NCBI RefSeq assembly: GCF_043290135.1
Contig: NC_134710.1
Location: forward strand, 457,560,376 to 457,624,375
Reading direction: 5' to 3'
Length of the DNA: 64,000 nt
From: Rhipicephalus microplus
Taxonomy: Eukaryota; Arthropoda; Arachnida; Ixodida; Ixodidae
Shown here: positions 46,551 to 58,826 of the stretch, piece after piece
Layout of the letters: each line of letters starts with the position of its first letter
Position numbering within the stretch: position 1 is the first letter of the stretch
Notes under the pieces: generated by a model
The model's input: only the letters and a program-made list of their open reading frames with translations
What the model was told of the DNA's origin: nothing
Database searches by the model: none
Translations under genes and position numbers: made by a program

Positions 46551-47125
46551 TGAGTTATACTGACATGAGCTTCCAAACTTCGTTGCTGCCGCGTCCCTCT
46601 CGCCTTGAAAGACGTTTGCGAGAGTGAGAGGGAACTAGAAAAAGGAAAAAAAACAAAAAAGGGGGAGAAAAAAGACGAAAAAAAGAAAGAAAAGAAACAA
46701 AGTAAAAAAAAGGAAGAACCACAGTCAACACTGAGAACGAAGCCAACTGTCCGTCTACATCCACATATGGTTCATATCACGTGCTGTTCAGTTCTTGCCG
46801 TGTGTCGGGCCACCCAAGATTGTCGCTGCGGTGCCGGGAGGGTCCATGACGGCGTGCGTAAAGAAAGGAGCTTCCCCGTAATGGGTGGTTCGGCGGGCGG
46901 CGGGCGGCGTGCGTAAAGGAAAGGTTTCTCGTTAATGGGTTGGTCGGCTGTTTACGTTTAATCTTCGTCCGTTTTTCTTCAATGGTCATGAAGTGGTAGG
47001 CGAACGTAAACACTTTGTATGTGCATGTGAAAAAAAAAACAGGAAAGGACAGTGTACACGAACGAGTCAGTCAGAAAAAAGCATGGTCTCCAGCGATCAA
47101 TCTTTGTCACCCATTTTCCCCTCGC

Positions 47126-48270
47126 TTACTTCTCGGAGGCGGTTGAGTTTTCGGGGTCCTCGTTGATACCGGCTACTAATGTACGAAATTTGAAAATAAA
47201 AATAAAATATGCCTCACGCTGTTCGCGCTCGCGTCTGTTTGAGAAACCGGACTGCAAAACAGTTACGCTGATATTTTCAAAACTGTGGTTTGGCAGGCGC
47301 ACATGTCTAGATAAAGGTAGCTGCGGCAGTGAAGTGGCGTGGTACCGGTGATTATTGAACCGCAGCCGAAATGGCGTGTCTGTTTGGCCGATATATTCTT
47401 GTCCGCAGATGTTGCAATGTAGCATGTATATTACGTTACCGGAGTCACAATTAGGGCTTTCAGTTATGCAGAATTTGAAATCCGAGAAGTTCGCTTTGGA
47501 TTCACGTGTTGTGACCATCTGTGGGCATACCTTGCATCGAGCTTTTCCGCAGAGATGGCACCCTGATTTAATTTTGAGGGTGTTTGTTTTTGCTCTGACA
47601 AAAATGACCTTCAGGTTTTTATCGCGGCGGTACACCACGTGAGGTGGCTTCGCGAAAATAGAAGTTAGTCGTTCGCTTTGCCTGATTATGTTAAAATGGC
47701 GGGAAAGTATGTTGTTGATTCTTGGCGCTGATGAGGAGTAAGTGTGTACAAGGTTCATTTGGGAAGTCGTTTTAGATACTCTGTTTGGTCCCTTAGTTAT
47801 ATCATTCCTGTTCACGTTGCGAGCACGTAGTATGGCATCGTCAATAATGTCTTCCGGATAATTTTGTTTCAATAAGGAATGCTTTAGGTGTTCCGCGTGT
47901 CTGTCAAATTCCCGCATATCGGTGCATATTTTTCGGTACCGGTAGGCCTGAGAATATGGAATACCCGTTTTGCAATGCTTTGGGTGGCTGCTGTTTAAAT
48001 GTAGGTACATTTTACGGTCTGTAGGCTTTTTGTAAAGGTTTGTTGACAAGCGGTCATTTTCGACCGTGACAGTGACGTCCAGAAAGTTAATGCAAGTTTT
48101 GGAAATTTTGTGCGTGAATTTTATTGACGGGTGGCATTTGTTAAAATCCTCTATAAAGCAGAAAAGACTTCCCTCATCACGGTTTCATATCATAAAAATA
48201 TCGTCTAAGTATCTTCTGTAGTAGAAAGGTTTCAAGGTGAGTCCCTCAATGAATGGGATTTCATGTGAAT

Positions 48271-48272
<2 letters not shown>
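47126..48272 (-). pseudogene. Penelope-like RT C-terminus and GIY-YIG endonuclease
   Basis: Reading begins inside the RT palm with FIEGLTLKPFYYRRYLDDIF (catalytic YLDD). An in-frame TGA follows at about 48187, then INFLDVTVTVEN and NLYKKPTDRKMYLH (thumb). The next ~300 codons are open: a linker with the cysteine cluster CHLCGKARCKVC, then NVIYMLHC and CGQEYIGQTDTPFRLRFNNH, the GIY-YIG nuclease core with its Arg, and SRHVRLPNHSF before the C-terminus. In live elements the nuclease nicks target DNA for reverse transcription. The missing 5' half and the internal stop make this copy inactive. Confidence 0.88.

Positions 48273-48315
<43 letters not shown>
48273..48315. repeat. (TA)n microsatellite at truncated end of the Penelope-like element
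   Basis: 43 bp of TA exactly at the 5' breakpoint of the element. Confidence 0.95.
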
Positions 48316-48318
<3 letters not shown>

Positions 48319-48371
48319 GGAAGAAGTCTATACCTAAGGGCTCATTTTTCTGTCTTTTAATACAATATTAT

Positions 48372-51430
<3,059 letters not shown>

Positions 51431-51467
51431 GCCACTTAATGCAGTTCCATCAACACGCGGATTTTTT

Positions 51468-51565
51468 TTTGCCAGTTGGGAACTGCGCGGCACCGGAATT
51501 TGAACCACGGACTTCTTGCCTGCGAGGCGCATGCTCTAACCAGTACGCCATCGCCACAACCGGAT
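51468..51565 (-). mobile_element. Short tRNA-derived SINE or tRNA pseudogene
   Basis: On the minus strand: GTGGCGATGGCGTACTGGTT (A box/D-arm), an anticodon-like loop CTCGCAG (CGC, alanine-like), GTGGTTCAAATTCCGG (B box), and CAACTGGC followed by a run of A. The acceptor strands do not pair well, so it is not a working tRNA gene. It abuts the 5' end of the RTE element. Confidence 0.55.
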
Positions 51566-52746
51566 TGTTATGTTCTAAATGTAGATTTCAGCGCTGTATC
51601 AGTCAAGTTTGTGGTTATTTTTATAAAAATGTTTTAATGAAATGAGATTTCTGCTGATCACCCCCTTAATTGAGGGTCTAGAAAATACGGAGTTGGGCCT
51701 CCGATTAGCTTTTGGGGTGATCTTTATTATTATATTAAGCAGACAAAATTTAAATTCGTTTGTGAGGTGATGTTACCAAATTAATCTTTTTAGTGATTAG
51801 ACTTAATTTTGGTCACGAAATAGTTCCGGTACTATTACTCCTGTCCTGATAAAACCTGAGCGGCGACAGGTCTACAATTAGGGCTTTGCACTGTATGAGT
51901 TAGAAGTTTCCTGCTAGGTTATTAGAAAAGTTAAAAGCAATCGTAAGGGAAAAAAAGGTTCAAGACTTTGATCTGACGGGCGTACCTTCTCCGGAGCAGT
52001 GAGCCACCCTCCTCCACTGAGCGAGGGTGAAGGAAGACGCGGGCGCCACACGTTTATTAGCGGTTCTCGTTATATTCTTTCTAACTCTGTATCTTCCGGT
52101 TACCTTAAGCTATCAAAATTATTTTTACACTGAAAAAACTGGACTGTTGTGGTCTAAAAGAAGATATTACCTATTTTTCAGTGGCGTTTGTAGCTCCTTT
52201 CGAAAATTTGTTTTGATGAAATGAGCTTTTTGCTGATTACCACCTTAATTAAGGGCCTAGAGTGTACGGAATCGGGCCTCCTGGTAGCCTATGGGGTGTG
52301 GTTTATTATTATATTAGGCGGGCAAATAATAAATGCGTTTGCGAGTTGATATCATCAATTTATACTTTCAAGTGATTAGGTCTAATTATGATTGCGGAAT
52401 AACTCTAGAGCTATTAAACCTAGCCTGATAAAACTTCAGTAGCGTCATGTCGTGCCTAAGGACTTTCAAGTTTATAAGTAAGAAGTTTCCCGGTAGAATA
52501 TTAACGAAGCTACAAGTGATCGTAAAAACACGTGGTCCGACTGTTGTTGTTTTCACAAATTCACACGGTTTTCTGTTCCTAAAATTTGAAATTTTCGTTT
52601 GTAATAGCAGTATTTGTAGCGGTTGAACTTCTTGTATCTTCACGAACAAATAGACACCACTCTGACCCTCCTAGAACCAAAATTGCTAAAGTTATAGGTA
52701 GATATGTGCAGAGCTCACTTACCCATGCTGCTGACGCGGCCGCTCC

Positions 52747-52747
<1 letters not shown>
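51566..52747. repeat. Diverged direct duplication of ~390 bp
   Basis: The segments 51566-51945 and 52140-52528 line up along their length through shared words: TTTTRATGAAATGAG near 51631 and 52213, CTTAATTRAGGG, TTATTATTATATTA, AGTGATTAG and TCCTGATAAAAC or GCCTGATAAAAC. Many substitutions separate them. The spacer and the stretch 52529-52747 are unrecognised; an open frame at 52586 begins at TTG, not ATG. Confidence 0.7.
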
Positions 52748-52781
<34 letters not shown>

Positions 52782-52826
52782 TACGCGAGTATATATGCGA
52801 GTATATATATATATATATATACTCGC
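52748..52826. repeat. (TA)n tract with palindromic end
   Basis: Two TA runs separated by CGCGAG. The last 30 bp (52797-52826) form a perfect palindrome, GCGAG(TA)nCTCGC. The tract marks the left limit of element E. Confidence 0.92.
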
Positions 52827-54036
52827 ATCCGTTATAGACTCCATTGGCGATGCGGGACGCAATGCCAAGTTTGTCTTACGTAATGGAACGCTGTATCGGC
52901 GTCACTGGGCCGATAAAAGCACCGAGTGTCATCTCCTGGTCATTCCTGACACCTTAAGATCGAGCGTACTACGCGCCATCCATGACACTCCCGAGGGAGG
53001 CCATGTTGGCTACAGAGCCACCTTACGCAAGGCACAAGAACGTTTTTGGTGGCCGAAAATGGATAAAAGCGTGCGTTCATACGTTGCCAGTTGCGAGATT
53101 TGTCAGCAACACAAACGACGTCCTGGAGCTCGACATGGACTTCTTACGCCGATCAAGCCTCCAGAGACAATTTTCCACACGTTGGGCATAGATCACATCG
53201 GGCCTCTTCCAATGACGACAGCGGGCAATCGTTACATTATACTCGCTGTGGACTACTTGTCCAAGTTCGTAGAGGTCGCGGCCGTGCCTTCGCTTGCTGC
53301 TAGCCATGTCATCCGATTCCTGAAAGATCGCTTCGAATGGCGACACGGTCTTCCTAACAAGTTGATCTCAGACCGGTCGACCACCTTTCGCAGTCGCGAG
53401 CTCCGCACTTACCTACAACAAGCTGGAGTGGACCATCACTTCGCGTCGGCATACCATCCACAGGCGAACGGACTGACCGAAAGGTCGAACCAGACTATCC
53501 AGGCTAGACTCGCACCGTACTGTAAGAATCACAAACGAGGTGAGGCCGACTGGGATGATCATCTCCAAGCAGCTGCGTACGCAGTGAACACGGCGGCACA
53601 CAGCTCCACAGGAATTTGCCCCTACGAGATTGTCTATGGTCAGCTCCCGCAACTGAATGCTACGTTCGGTTTGGACACTCCCGTTAAAGTAGGGCGTTCC
53701 GCTGCACGCCAGACACTTTGTCGCGATATCCGTGTGGAGGCGCGTAGGAGGATTGTGCATGCTCAACAGGCACAAAAGCGATACTACGACCGACGCCACC
53801 GTCCCGCGCCGAAATACAGTGTAGGTGATGAGGTGTGGCTACAGCGAGGTGCGCCATCGTCTTCAAACAAACTGCACCCAAAGTACGACGGCCCTTACAT
53901 TATTTCTGAGCGCTTGGGAGATAACACTTGGCGAGTACGATCCACAGCTTCTGATACGCGCAGAGACAAGAGAAAACGGAATAACTTTACGGTGCATGTG
54001 TCGCGGATGAAGAACTGCATACGGCGGCAAACGTGA
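52824..54036 (+). CDS. Element E integrase (open, 5'-truncated)
   Basis: About 400 codons open to TGA at 54034. The spacer (LRNGTLYRRHW, CHLLVIPDTLRSSVL) is followed by the zinc-binding HHCC domain: HDTPEGGHVG, then CEICQQH. The catalytic core has LGIDHIGPLP (Asp), LAVDYLSKFVE, LISDRSTTF (second Asp; Ser where Gly is usual) and HPQANGLTERSNQT (Glu). The C-terminal part has YDRRHRPAPKYSVGDEVWL and KYDGPYIISERLGDNTWRV, an SH3-like GPY/F region. All catalytic residues are present. There is no start codon for this fragment: the codons before 52840 come from the microsatellite. It may be transcribed only by chance. Confidence 0.88.
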
Positions 54037-54087
54037 CATTGGTTTGTGTTTTTCTTACAGGAGTAGACCAGCTGCAGCGTGGCCGAG

Positions 54088-54218
54088 TGTAATGATGACA
54101 AAGCGGCGATCGTGCTCGGCGCATACCTGGAAGAGAAGGAGGACGAGGAAGAGGGGGCAGATAAAGAACAGCCGGCCTGCAGCAAAGGCGTTGTCTCTTT
54201 GTCTTATTTCTCCTCGTT

Positions 54219-54221
<3 letters not shown>
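54088..54221 (+). repeat. 3' LTR of element E (134 bp)
   Basis: Begins TGTAATGATGAC after purine-rich GTGGCCGAG and ends CCTCGTTACA, so TGTAA...TTACA terminal inversion is present. The outer end meets (TA)n. No second copy is in the window, so the length rests on the termini and the position after integrase. Confidence 0.75.

Positions 54222-54266
<45 letters not shown>
54222..54266. repeat. (TA)n microsatellite shared by elements E and B
   Basis: 45 bp of TA with the 3' LTR of plus-strand element E on its left and the 3' LTR of minus-strand element B on its right. Two unrelated insertions therefore end at the same tract. Confidence 0.95.
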
Positions 54267-54269
<3 letters not shown>

Positions 54270-54370
54270 CGCTATGACGAATGGGCGACGTGGCCTGGCT
54301 CATACGCCATGTTTATTCCTTTCTCCACTTCTTCCTTCTCGGCTTCTACCAATCATCGCTTCATACGTCA
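54267..54370 (-). repeat. 3' LTR of element B (104 bp)
   Basis: Direct repeat partner of 56135-56238 with about three differences. It contains AATAAA on the element strand near 54310-54315. The outer end touches (TA)n. Immediately inside on the element strand is the polypurine tract. Confidence 0.9.
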
Positions 54371-54504
54371 CACAATTCCCCCTCCCCCGAAAGAAGGCGT
54401 GGATTACTAACAAGAAAAAGTAAACAAGGCAAGGTTGAGAAGTCACAAATGTCAAAATGCACAATTAACTTCATGGCCCACTGGTGTTCCGTAAACTCGC
54501 AAAA

Positions 54505-55184
54505 CTTCAGAAAATAGTGCGGCAGTCTGGTGAATGGGGGAGTTCTGGTGGGCGAGGTTGGCTCTGCCGTTCTGGAGATGGTAACCACGTCTTGCAAAAC
54601 TGCACTGACCATGACATGACTTGAGCAGCTGCGAGGAACGAACAAGGTTGGAAGTCCTTGGAGCACTTGAAGGTCGAATGTCGTAGGCGCTGAATCCTCT
54701 GTCGTACGTGCTGTATTTTGTGTCGCGGCTGAGACAGAATTAGTGCTTGCAGCCTGCGTGTACAAGAACTGAAGTTCAAGGAATTATGTCTATGTTCGTG
54801 CGTTGCACAAATTATAACGTTCAGTCTCTTTCGTAGTTTTCTGTGGCGTTGGCTCCGTTGTCGTAAAATAATGGGATGTTGTCTCAATCTTTGCATAGTA
54901 GAACTGGTGCCTTCTTGTCTTGTTCGGTGTTTCTTGAGGTTTCGGAGCTGTAATCTTAGGCGCAGTCTTGATATTTTGTGCCAAATGCGTTTCTGGCGCC
55001 GATCCTTTATGCGAAGTTGCCTAGCTTCTTGAATTTGTTTTAAGAGGCTTGCTTTGCGTCGTCGTCCTTGTTGGTGTGTCCGTTGGAGTGTCTGCGATTC
55101 ACGGACTTGCTTTTGCTGGCGTTGCTCACGTTGCTGTGGACCATATTGTGGTGGAAGCCCTTTTTGAACATCCGGTTTTCATGA
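54505..55184 (-). CDS. Basic Gln/Arg-rich ORF of element B, function unknown
   Basis: An open stretch of about 225 codons runs from just after a TGA near 55185 to TGA at 54505, in a different frame from gag. The first ATG is at 54896; read from there it gives 129 residues. The N-terminal half is strongly basic and Gln-rich (PQQREQRQQKQVRESQTL, QIQEARQLRIKDRRQKR, LRLRLQLRNLKKHRTRQ). The C-terminal half is mixed and Pro-rich. No domain is recognised. It might be a nucleic-acid-binding Gag extension reached by frameshifting, or a separate ORF, or open by chance in Arg-rich sequence. It occupies the place where pol would be. Confidence 0.4.
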
Positions 55185-55237
55185 CAACCTGATGGGGTCT
55201 CCAGTCGGCATCTGGTAGTCTTTGAGCAGTTGTCATG

Positions 55238-56005
55238 CTATTCATGCAATGAAGATGATGCTTCAGAGTTGATAGAAAGTTCTTCAGAAGCTTTTTCTGC
55301 CCTGTTCACTATGACAGGCTCTTGCGCATTGCAGCGCGCGACGTTCGATGCGTCTGAGCCTTCAGAGTTGCTTCGACTGTCGAGTGTGTATGAACCGGAC
55401 GGCGATGCATGAACTCGTGGGGAAGGAGCATGGCTCGACTGGGTATTTTCTCGGTGTGTCAACTCGTCTATCGTGAACATGGTGTCTTTATGAGGCAAAC
55501 GGTGAGCGTCAGGAACGCTTGAAGAGCCGCGTGATGGAAAGTCGGGTGGTGGACCACGTATTCGAGAAGAAAAATGAAGTGCATGAGGTGGGTAAGCAAC
55601 GTCTTGTGTCATGTGCTGGAGCGACGACTTTGAAAATACCGACTTTCGTGAAGGGAAACCTGGTGGAAAGCTACGTTCCTTGAGAAATAAGCGTAGACTG
55701 CGACGGCCGCGTGTGGTTGTATGCAGATGGCCGGTAATGACGAAGTCCTTCTCGTAGTCGTTAAAACGGGCAATCATCTCTTCTCTGATCTTTTGCCATG
55801 ATTCGTTGTTTTCGAATATGTGTATCAGGTAAAACTTAAATGCCTCACCGGAGATGTAGTCAGTGAAGTTGGTGATCATTTCCCGTTCCGACCATGATGC
55901 AGCGGCGGCATGGAGCTCGAACAGGTTGAACCAATCCTGTAAGGGTCTGTCGTCCGTTGATCCGGTGTACTTAGGGATGTCAAGGTTGTCTGATGCTGCT
56001 GTCAT
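55238..56005 (-). CDS. Gag-like protein of element B
   Basis: The ATG at 56005 starts a 255-codon ORF with no internal stop. Residues 1-90 are a capsid-like region: LDIPKYTGSTDDRPLQDWFN, WSEREMITNFTDYISGEAFK and ESWQKIREEMIARF. These match the gag of element A in order and spacing. The rest is Ser/Pro/Arg-rich, with no CCHC zinc knuckle and no protease. Capsid would package the element RNA in a virus-like particle. The intact frame and 97%-identical LTRs suggest a younger insertion than A, C or D. Confidence 0.7.
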   Translation of the reverse strand: MTAASDNLDIPKYTGSTDDRPLQDWFNLFELHAAAASWSEREMITNFTDYISGEAFKFYLIHIFENNESWQKIREEMIARFNDYEKDFVITGHLHTTTRGRRSLRLFLKERSFPPGFPSRKSVFSKSSLQHMTQDVAYPPHALHFSSRIRGPPPDFPSRGSSSVPDAHRLPHKDTMFTIDELTHRENTQSSHAPSPRVHASPSGSYTLDSRSNSEGSDASNVARCNAQEPVIVNRAEKASEELSINSEASSSLHE

Positions 56006-56116
56006 GATGCTTGGTGGTCTTGGTGGTCGGCGTTCTTCTGTGGTCCGCGTTCGGTCACTGCGTCTCGCTGAGGTCTTCGATGATGATGGCCGGGCGATGA
56101 AGTGGTTGCGAGGTCT

Positions 56117-56134
56117 TCATCCTGTCGACTCGTG
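56117..56134 (-). promoter_or_regulatory. Putative primer-binding site of element B
   Basis: CACGAGTCGACAGGAT follows the 5' LTR on the element strand. The core AGTCGACAGGAT is identical in element A at the same place. The primer tRNA is probably serine-like (inference). Confidence 0.45.
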
Positions 56135-56235
56135 TGACGCTACGATGAATGGGCGACGTGGCCTGGCTCATACGTCATGTTTATTCCTTTCTCCACTTCT
56201 TCCTTCTCGGCTTCTACCAATCATCGCTTCATACG

Positions 56236-56238
<3 letters not shown>
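56135..56238 (-). repeat. 5' LTR of element B (104 bp)
   Basis: Partner of 54267-54370. On the element strand it begins TGACGTATGAAGCG and ends GTAGCGTCA, with AATAAA inside. The outer end runs into (CA)n and then (TA)n. Confidence 0.9.

Positions 56239-56330
<92 letters not shown>
56237..56330. repeat. (CA)n(TA)n compound microsatellite
   Basis: About 30 bp of CA followed by about 64 bp of TA. It separates element B from the I-like LINE. Confidence 0.95.
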
Positions 56331-56332
<2 letters not shown>

Positions 56333-57309
56333 CCGTTTACCATATCAATTGCTTTGTTCAAATTATGTAGTCAAATACCGCAGAGCAGAAGTCTCTGTAG
56401 CTATAACCAAATTTAATGCTGCTAAACGATAAAATTACTGCAACAATGAATTCTAATCCTAACTGTTCAAGTGGGGCTACCAGGTATCTTTCCGCTTATA
56501 AGAATATCGGCGACAGAATAAAAAGAAATATACTATCGTTTCCATTTCTTCAGAAACCTGACATGAGGGTGGCGCTTTTAGGCCAGCTTTATGAAAATAA
56601 TAATTAGGTCGCGGAATTCTACAACGCAATCTTGTATAAGTAACTTCCAAGTGCCGTGTTGCGCACCACTGTCTATTTCAGCAGCATCTTAAATGTGCGA
56701 AATCTTGAAATTTAACCAATGAGTAGCAGTTGAGTTCATGCAAACAGAGGTTTCTAAACCTTATTGCTGTCGTGTAAGTCGTATCAGGCAAAATCGGTAT
56801 AAGGGGACCACTAAGATATACTGTGGCTAGTTTATCCGCCATCTCATTGAGATATATGACACGATGGCCTGGTACCCATACCAGCTGCAGTTTTATCAAG
56901 TTTGTCGGTATGAGTTGTCGAAACATTTGCATAAGTGTTAAGTTGGCTTCGAAAGACAGAGCAGCACATACGGAAAAAGAATCTGTAATGCCGACTGCTT
57001 CCGATTCGCTCAGGGGAATTTTCCGAAGTGAGAGTACAACAGCGAATTAGTCCGCTATGAATATAGGTGTGTAACCTGGAAGTCTAGCCGAAAAGTACCA
57101 GTCAAGGGAACGTGAAAAGATACCTGCTCAAGCCTTTTCACTTGATACGGATGCATCAGTCGCAATTACGTTGCTCCATTTCACCTGTGCCAAAAAATCT
57201 TGAAGCTGATAGTTTAAATATTGAAAGGACATTTTTTTCAAGTTAGAGGGTTCAATATGCTCAAAGTTTGTCTGAATATCTAAATTAAAGTTACTTGTTG
57301 AGAAAATAT
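56331..57309 (-). pseudogene. I-like LINE, RNase H and C-terminal part
   Basis: The minus-strand reading gives an RNase H domain: VIATDASVSSEKA (catalytic Asp), then ESEAVGITDSFSVCAAL (Glu and Asp) and LVWVPGHRVIYLNEMADKLA (the C-terminal motif with the catalytic Asp). A cysteine-type tail follows (SCQVSEEMETIVYFFL, near 56560). Stops at about 57128 and near 57047, and a frameshift, show decay. RT-RNase H LINEs of this type belong to the I group or relatives. The matching RT part lies on the other side of element D (62393-63112). Confidence 0.75.
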
Positions 57310-57458
57310 TGTTACGGGGAATAAAGTATACACTGGCGAGGAAATGCATACTGGCGAATATACTGACAAGCAAATGCGTACAACGCTGCTGCAGTCTGAG
57401 CACGTTCACGTTCAGCACTTCCCGTCGTGATCCTCAGGCATCTACTTAGCCCGTGACA
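57310..57458 (-). repeat. 3' LTR of element D (149 bp)
   Basis: Contains a ~30-bp internal tandem duplication (ACTGGCGA and AAATGCGTAC words) also present in the other LTR. Preceded on the element strand by CACTGGGTGGGTAA, a weak polypurine tract. About ten substitutions and one indel relative to the 5' LTR. Confidence 0.95.
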
Positions 57459-57494
57459 TTACCCACCAGTGGCAGAAGCACCGTCCCGGTGCGA

Positions 57495-58826
57495 TCAATT
57501 CTCGAGGCGTGAGTAGTATGGTTTAAGCCGTGAGACGTGCACTACATCAGTCGAGACTGAAGCTGGTACTGACGTGGTATGGAGTGCAGCTATCTCATAG
57601 GTCACGCTGGTGACCTTGCGTATGACGCGGTAGGGGAAAACGTAACGAGACATCAGTTTTTCGCAGAGACCAACACGACGTGATGGTAACCACAGCAAGA
57701 CGAGTGACCCCGGTGAGTACTGTACGTCACGGTGCCGGCGATCGTAAGCACTCTTTTGGTTAAGCTGCGAGGCACATAAACGATCCCGAACGACTTGGCG
57801 GGCGATGTCAGCTTGGGCCAGGGCATCACGAGCATAAGCAGTCGATGAGGGGATGTCAGATTGGAGCATGGTGTCCATGGGCAAAGGCGGGTCATAACCA
57901 AACAGTAAGTAAAAAGGTGAAAATCCAGCTGTATCTTGACGTGAACTGTTGTATGCGAAGGTAACGAAAGGTAAGTGGATGTCCCAATCTTTGTGATCCT
58001 TGGAGACGCACATCGCTAAGATATTCGTCAGGGTACGGTTGAGGCGTTCCGGGAGGCCGTTGGTTTGCGGATGGTACGCTGTAGTGAACTTGTGGTGGGT
58101 AGAGCAAGATCGCAGGAGCTCGTCGACTACTTTAGATAGAAAAGAGCTGCCGCGGTCGGTGATAAACTGACGAGGAGCACCATGACGCAGAATAAAGTCA
58201 TGAAGAAGGAAATCGGCTGCATCAGTAGCGCACTTGGTGGGGAGGGCGCGTGTAACGGCATGCCGGGTTGCGTAGTCGGTAGCAATAGCAATCCACTTAT
58301 TACCGGTGGACGACACGGGAAAAGGTCCTAGAAGATCGAGGCCGACTCGGAAAAATAGCTCATCTGGTACTTCAGTGGGCTAGAGGGTACCAGCAGGTTC
58401 CAGAGCAGGTGTCTTGCGGCGCTGCCAGAGATCGCATGCCGCAACGTACTGTCGCACAGAACGGTAGAGGCCAGGCCAAAATAATCGGCGACAAATGCGG
58501 TCATACGTGCGTGACATCCCTAGGTGTCCAGCGGAAGGAGCATCATGGAGCTGGGCCAAAATGTTTGAGCGAAGATGCACAGGAACGAAGAGTAAGAGCT
58601 CAGCACCATCAGGGCAGGCGTTGTAGCGGTGCAAGATGTCGTTGTGAAGAACGAACAGTTGTAAGGAGTGGACAGGGTGGGGAGAGTGCAGACCATTGAT
58701 AATAGCACGCAAAGATGGGTCGCGGCGTTGTTCAGCAGCTATGTCGGTGAAGTTGGTAATTGAAAGAGCGAGGGCCTCTTGTCCATATTCTACCGTGTCA
58801 GGGGGATCGATTGGGTAACGGGACAA
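57495..58826 (-). pseudogene. Element D integrase, one stop
   Basis: The N-terminal block 58380-58826 gives the RNase H-integrase spacer (EQRRDPSLRAIINGL) and a zinc region, HDAPSAGHLG, then AACDLWQRRK; the second Cys of the CxxC pair is replaced by Trp. A TAG at 58380-58382 interrupts. The block 57495-58316 continues the same frame: WIAIATDYATRHA, FITDRGSSFLSKV (catalytic Asp) and AYHPQTNGLPERLNRTL (catalytic Glu). It then gives YNSSRQDTAGFSPFYLLFG, AYDRRHRDVQYSPGSLVLLW and VVHVSRLKPYYSR at the C-terminus. Full length for the family apart from the stop and the lost Cys. Confidence 0.88.

Larger units (their letters stand above)
46457..48272 (-). mobile_element. Penelope-like retroelement, 5'-truncated
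   Basis: Minus-strand element. Its 5' side is cut within the reverse transcriptase at the (TA)n tract 48273-48315, and its 3' side ends at the (TA)n tract 46415-46456. Coding sequence occupies about 47126-48272 and the 3' non-coding part about 46457-47125, including a hammerhead-like motif at 46510-46550. It is identified by the combination of a YLDD-type RT and a C-terminal GIY-YIG nuclease with a cysteine-rich linker, which is diagnostic of Penelope-like elements. Confidence 0.88.
52824..54221 (+). mobile_element. Ty3/Gypsy element E, 3' part only
   Basis: Plus-strand remnant containing the RNase H-integrase spacer, a complete integrase and a 134-bp 3' LTR. Everything upstream is missing, and the break coincides with the palindromic (TA)n tract. 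The 3' LTR runs straight into the (TA)n tract 54222-54266. The coding part has no stop, so the truncated copy may be fairly young. Confidence 0.85.
54267..56238 (-). mobile_element. Compact gag-only LTR retroelement B (~2 kb)
   Basis: Minus-strand element with 104-bp LTRs (54267-54370 and 56135-56238; about 97% identical by hand count; TGACG...CGTCA termini). A putative primer site (CACGAGTCGACAGGAT) lies inside the 5' LTR and a polypurine tract (GGGGGAGGGGGAATTGTG) lies before the 3' LTR. The 1.76-kb interior holds a gag-like ORF and a second, basic ORF but no protease, RT, RNase H or integrase. It has the layout of a non-autonomous LTR element that keeps gag. Gag and primer-site similarity to element A suggests A-like elements could have supplied the enzymes. 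Confidence 0.82.

Noticed and set aside
47355..47642. Plus-strand ORF over the Penelope-like element
   Set aside because: It is antisense to the clearly recognisable GIY-YIG coding frame.
51468..51565. Functional alanine tRNA gene on the minus strand
   Set aside because: The A and B boxes look good, but the acceptor strands do not pair and an A-run follows, as in a SINE or pseudogene.
52586..52748. Apparent small secreted peptide (KFSFVIAVFVAVELLVSS start)
   Set aside because: The frame opens at TTG, not ATG. There is no promoter or splice evidence, and the frame runs straight into a (TA)n tract.
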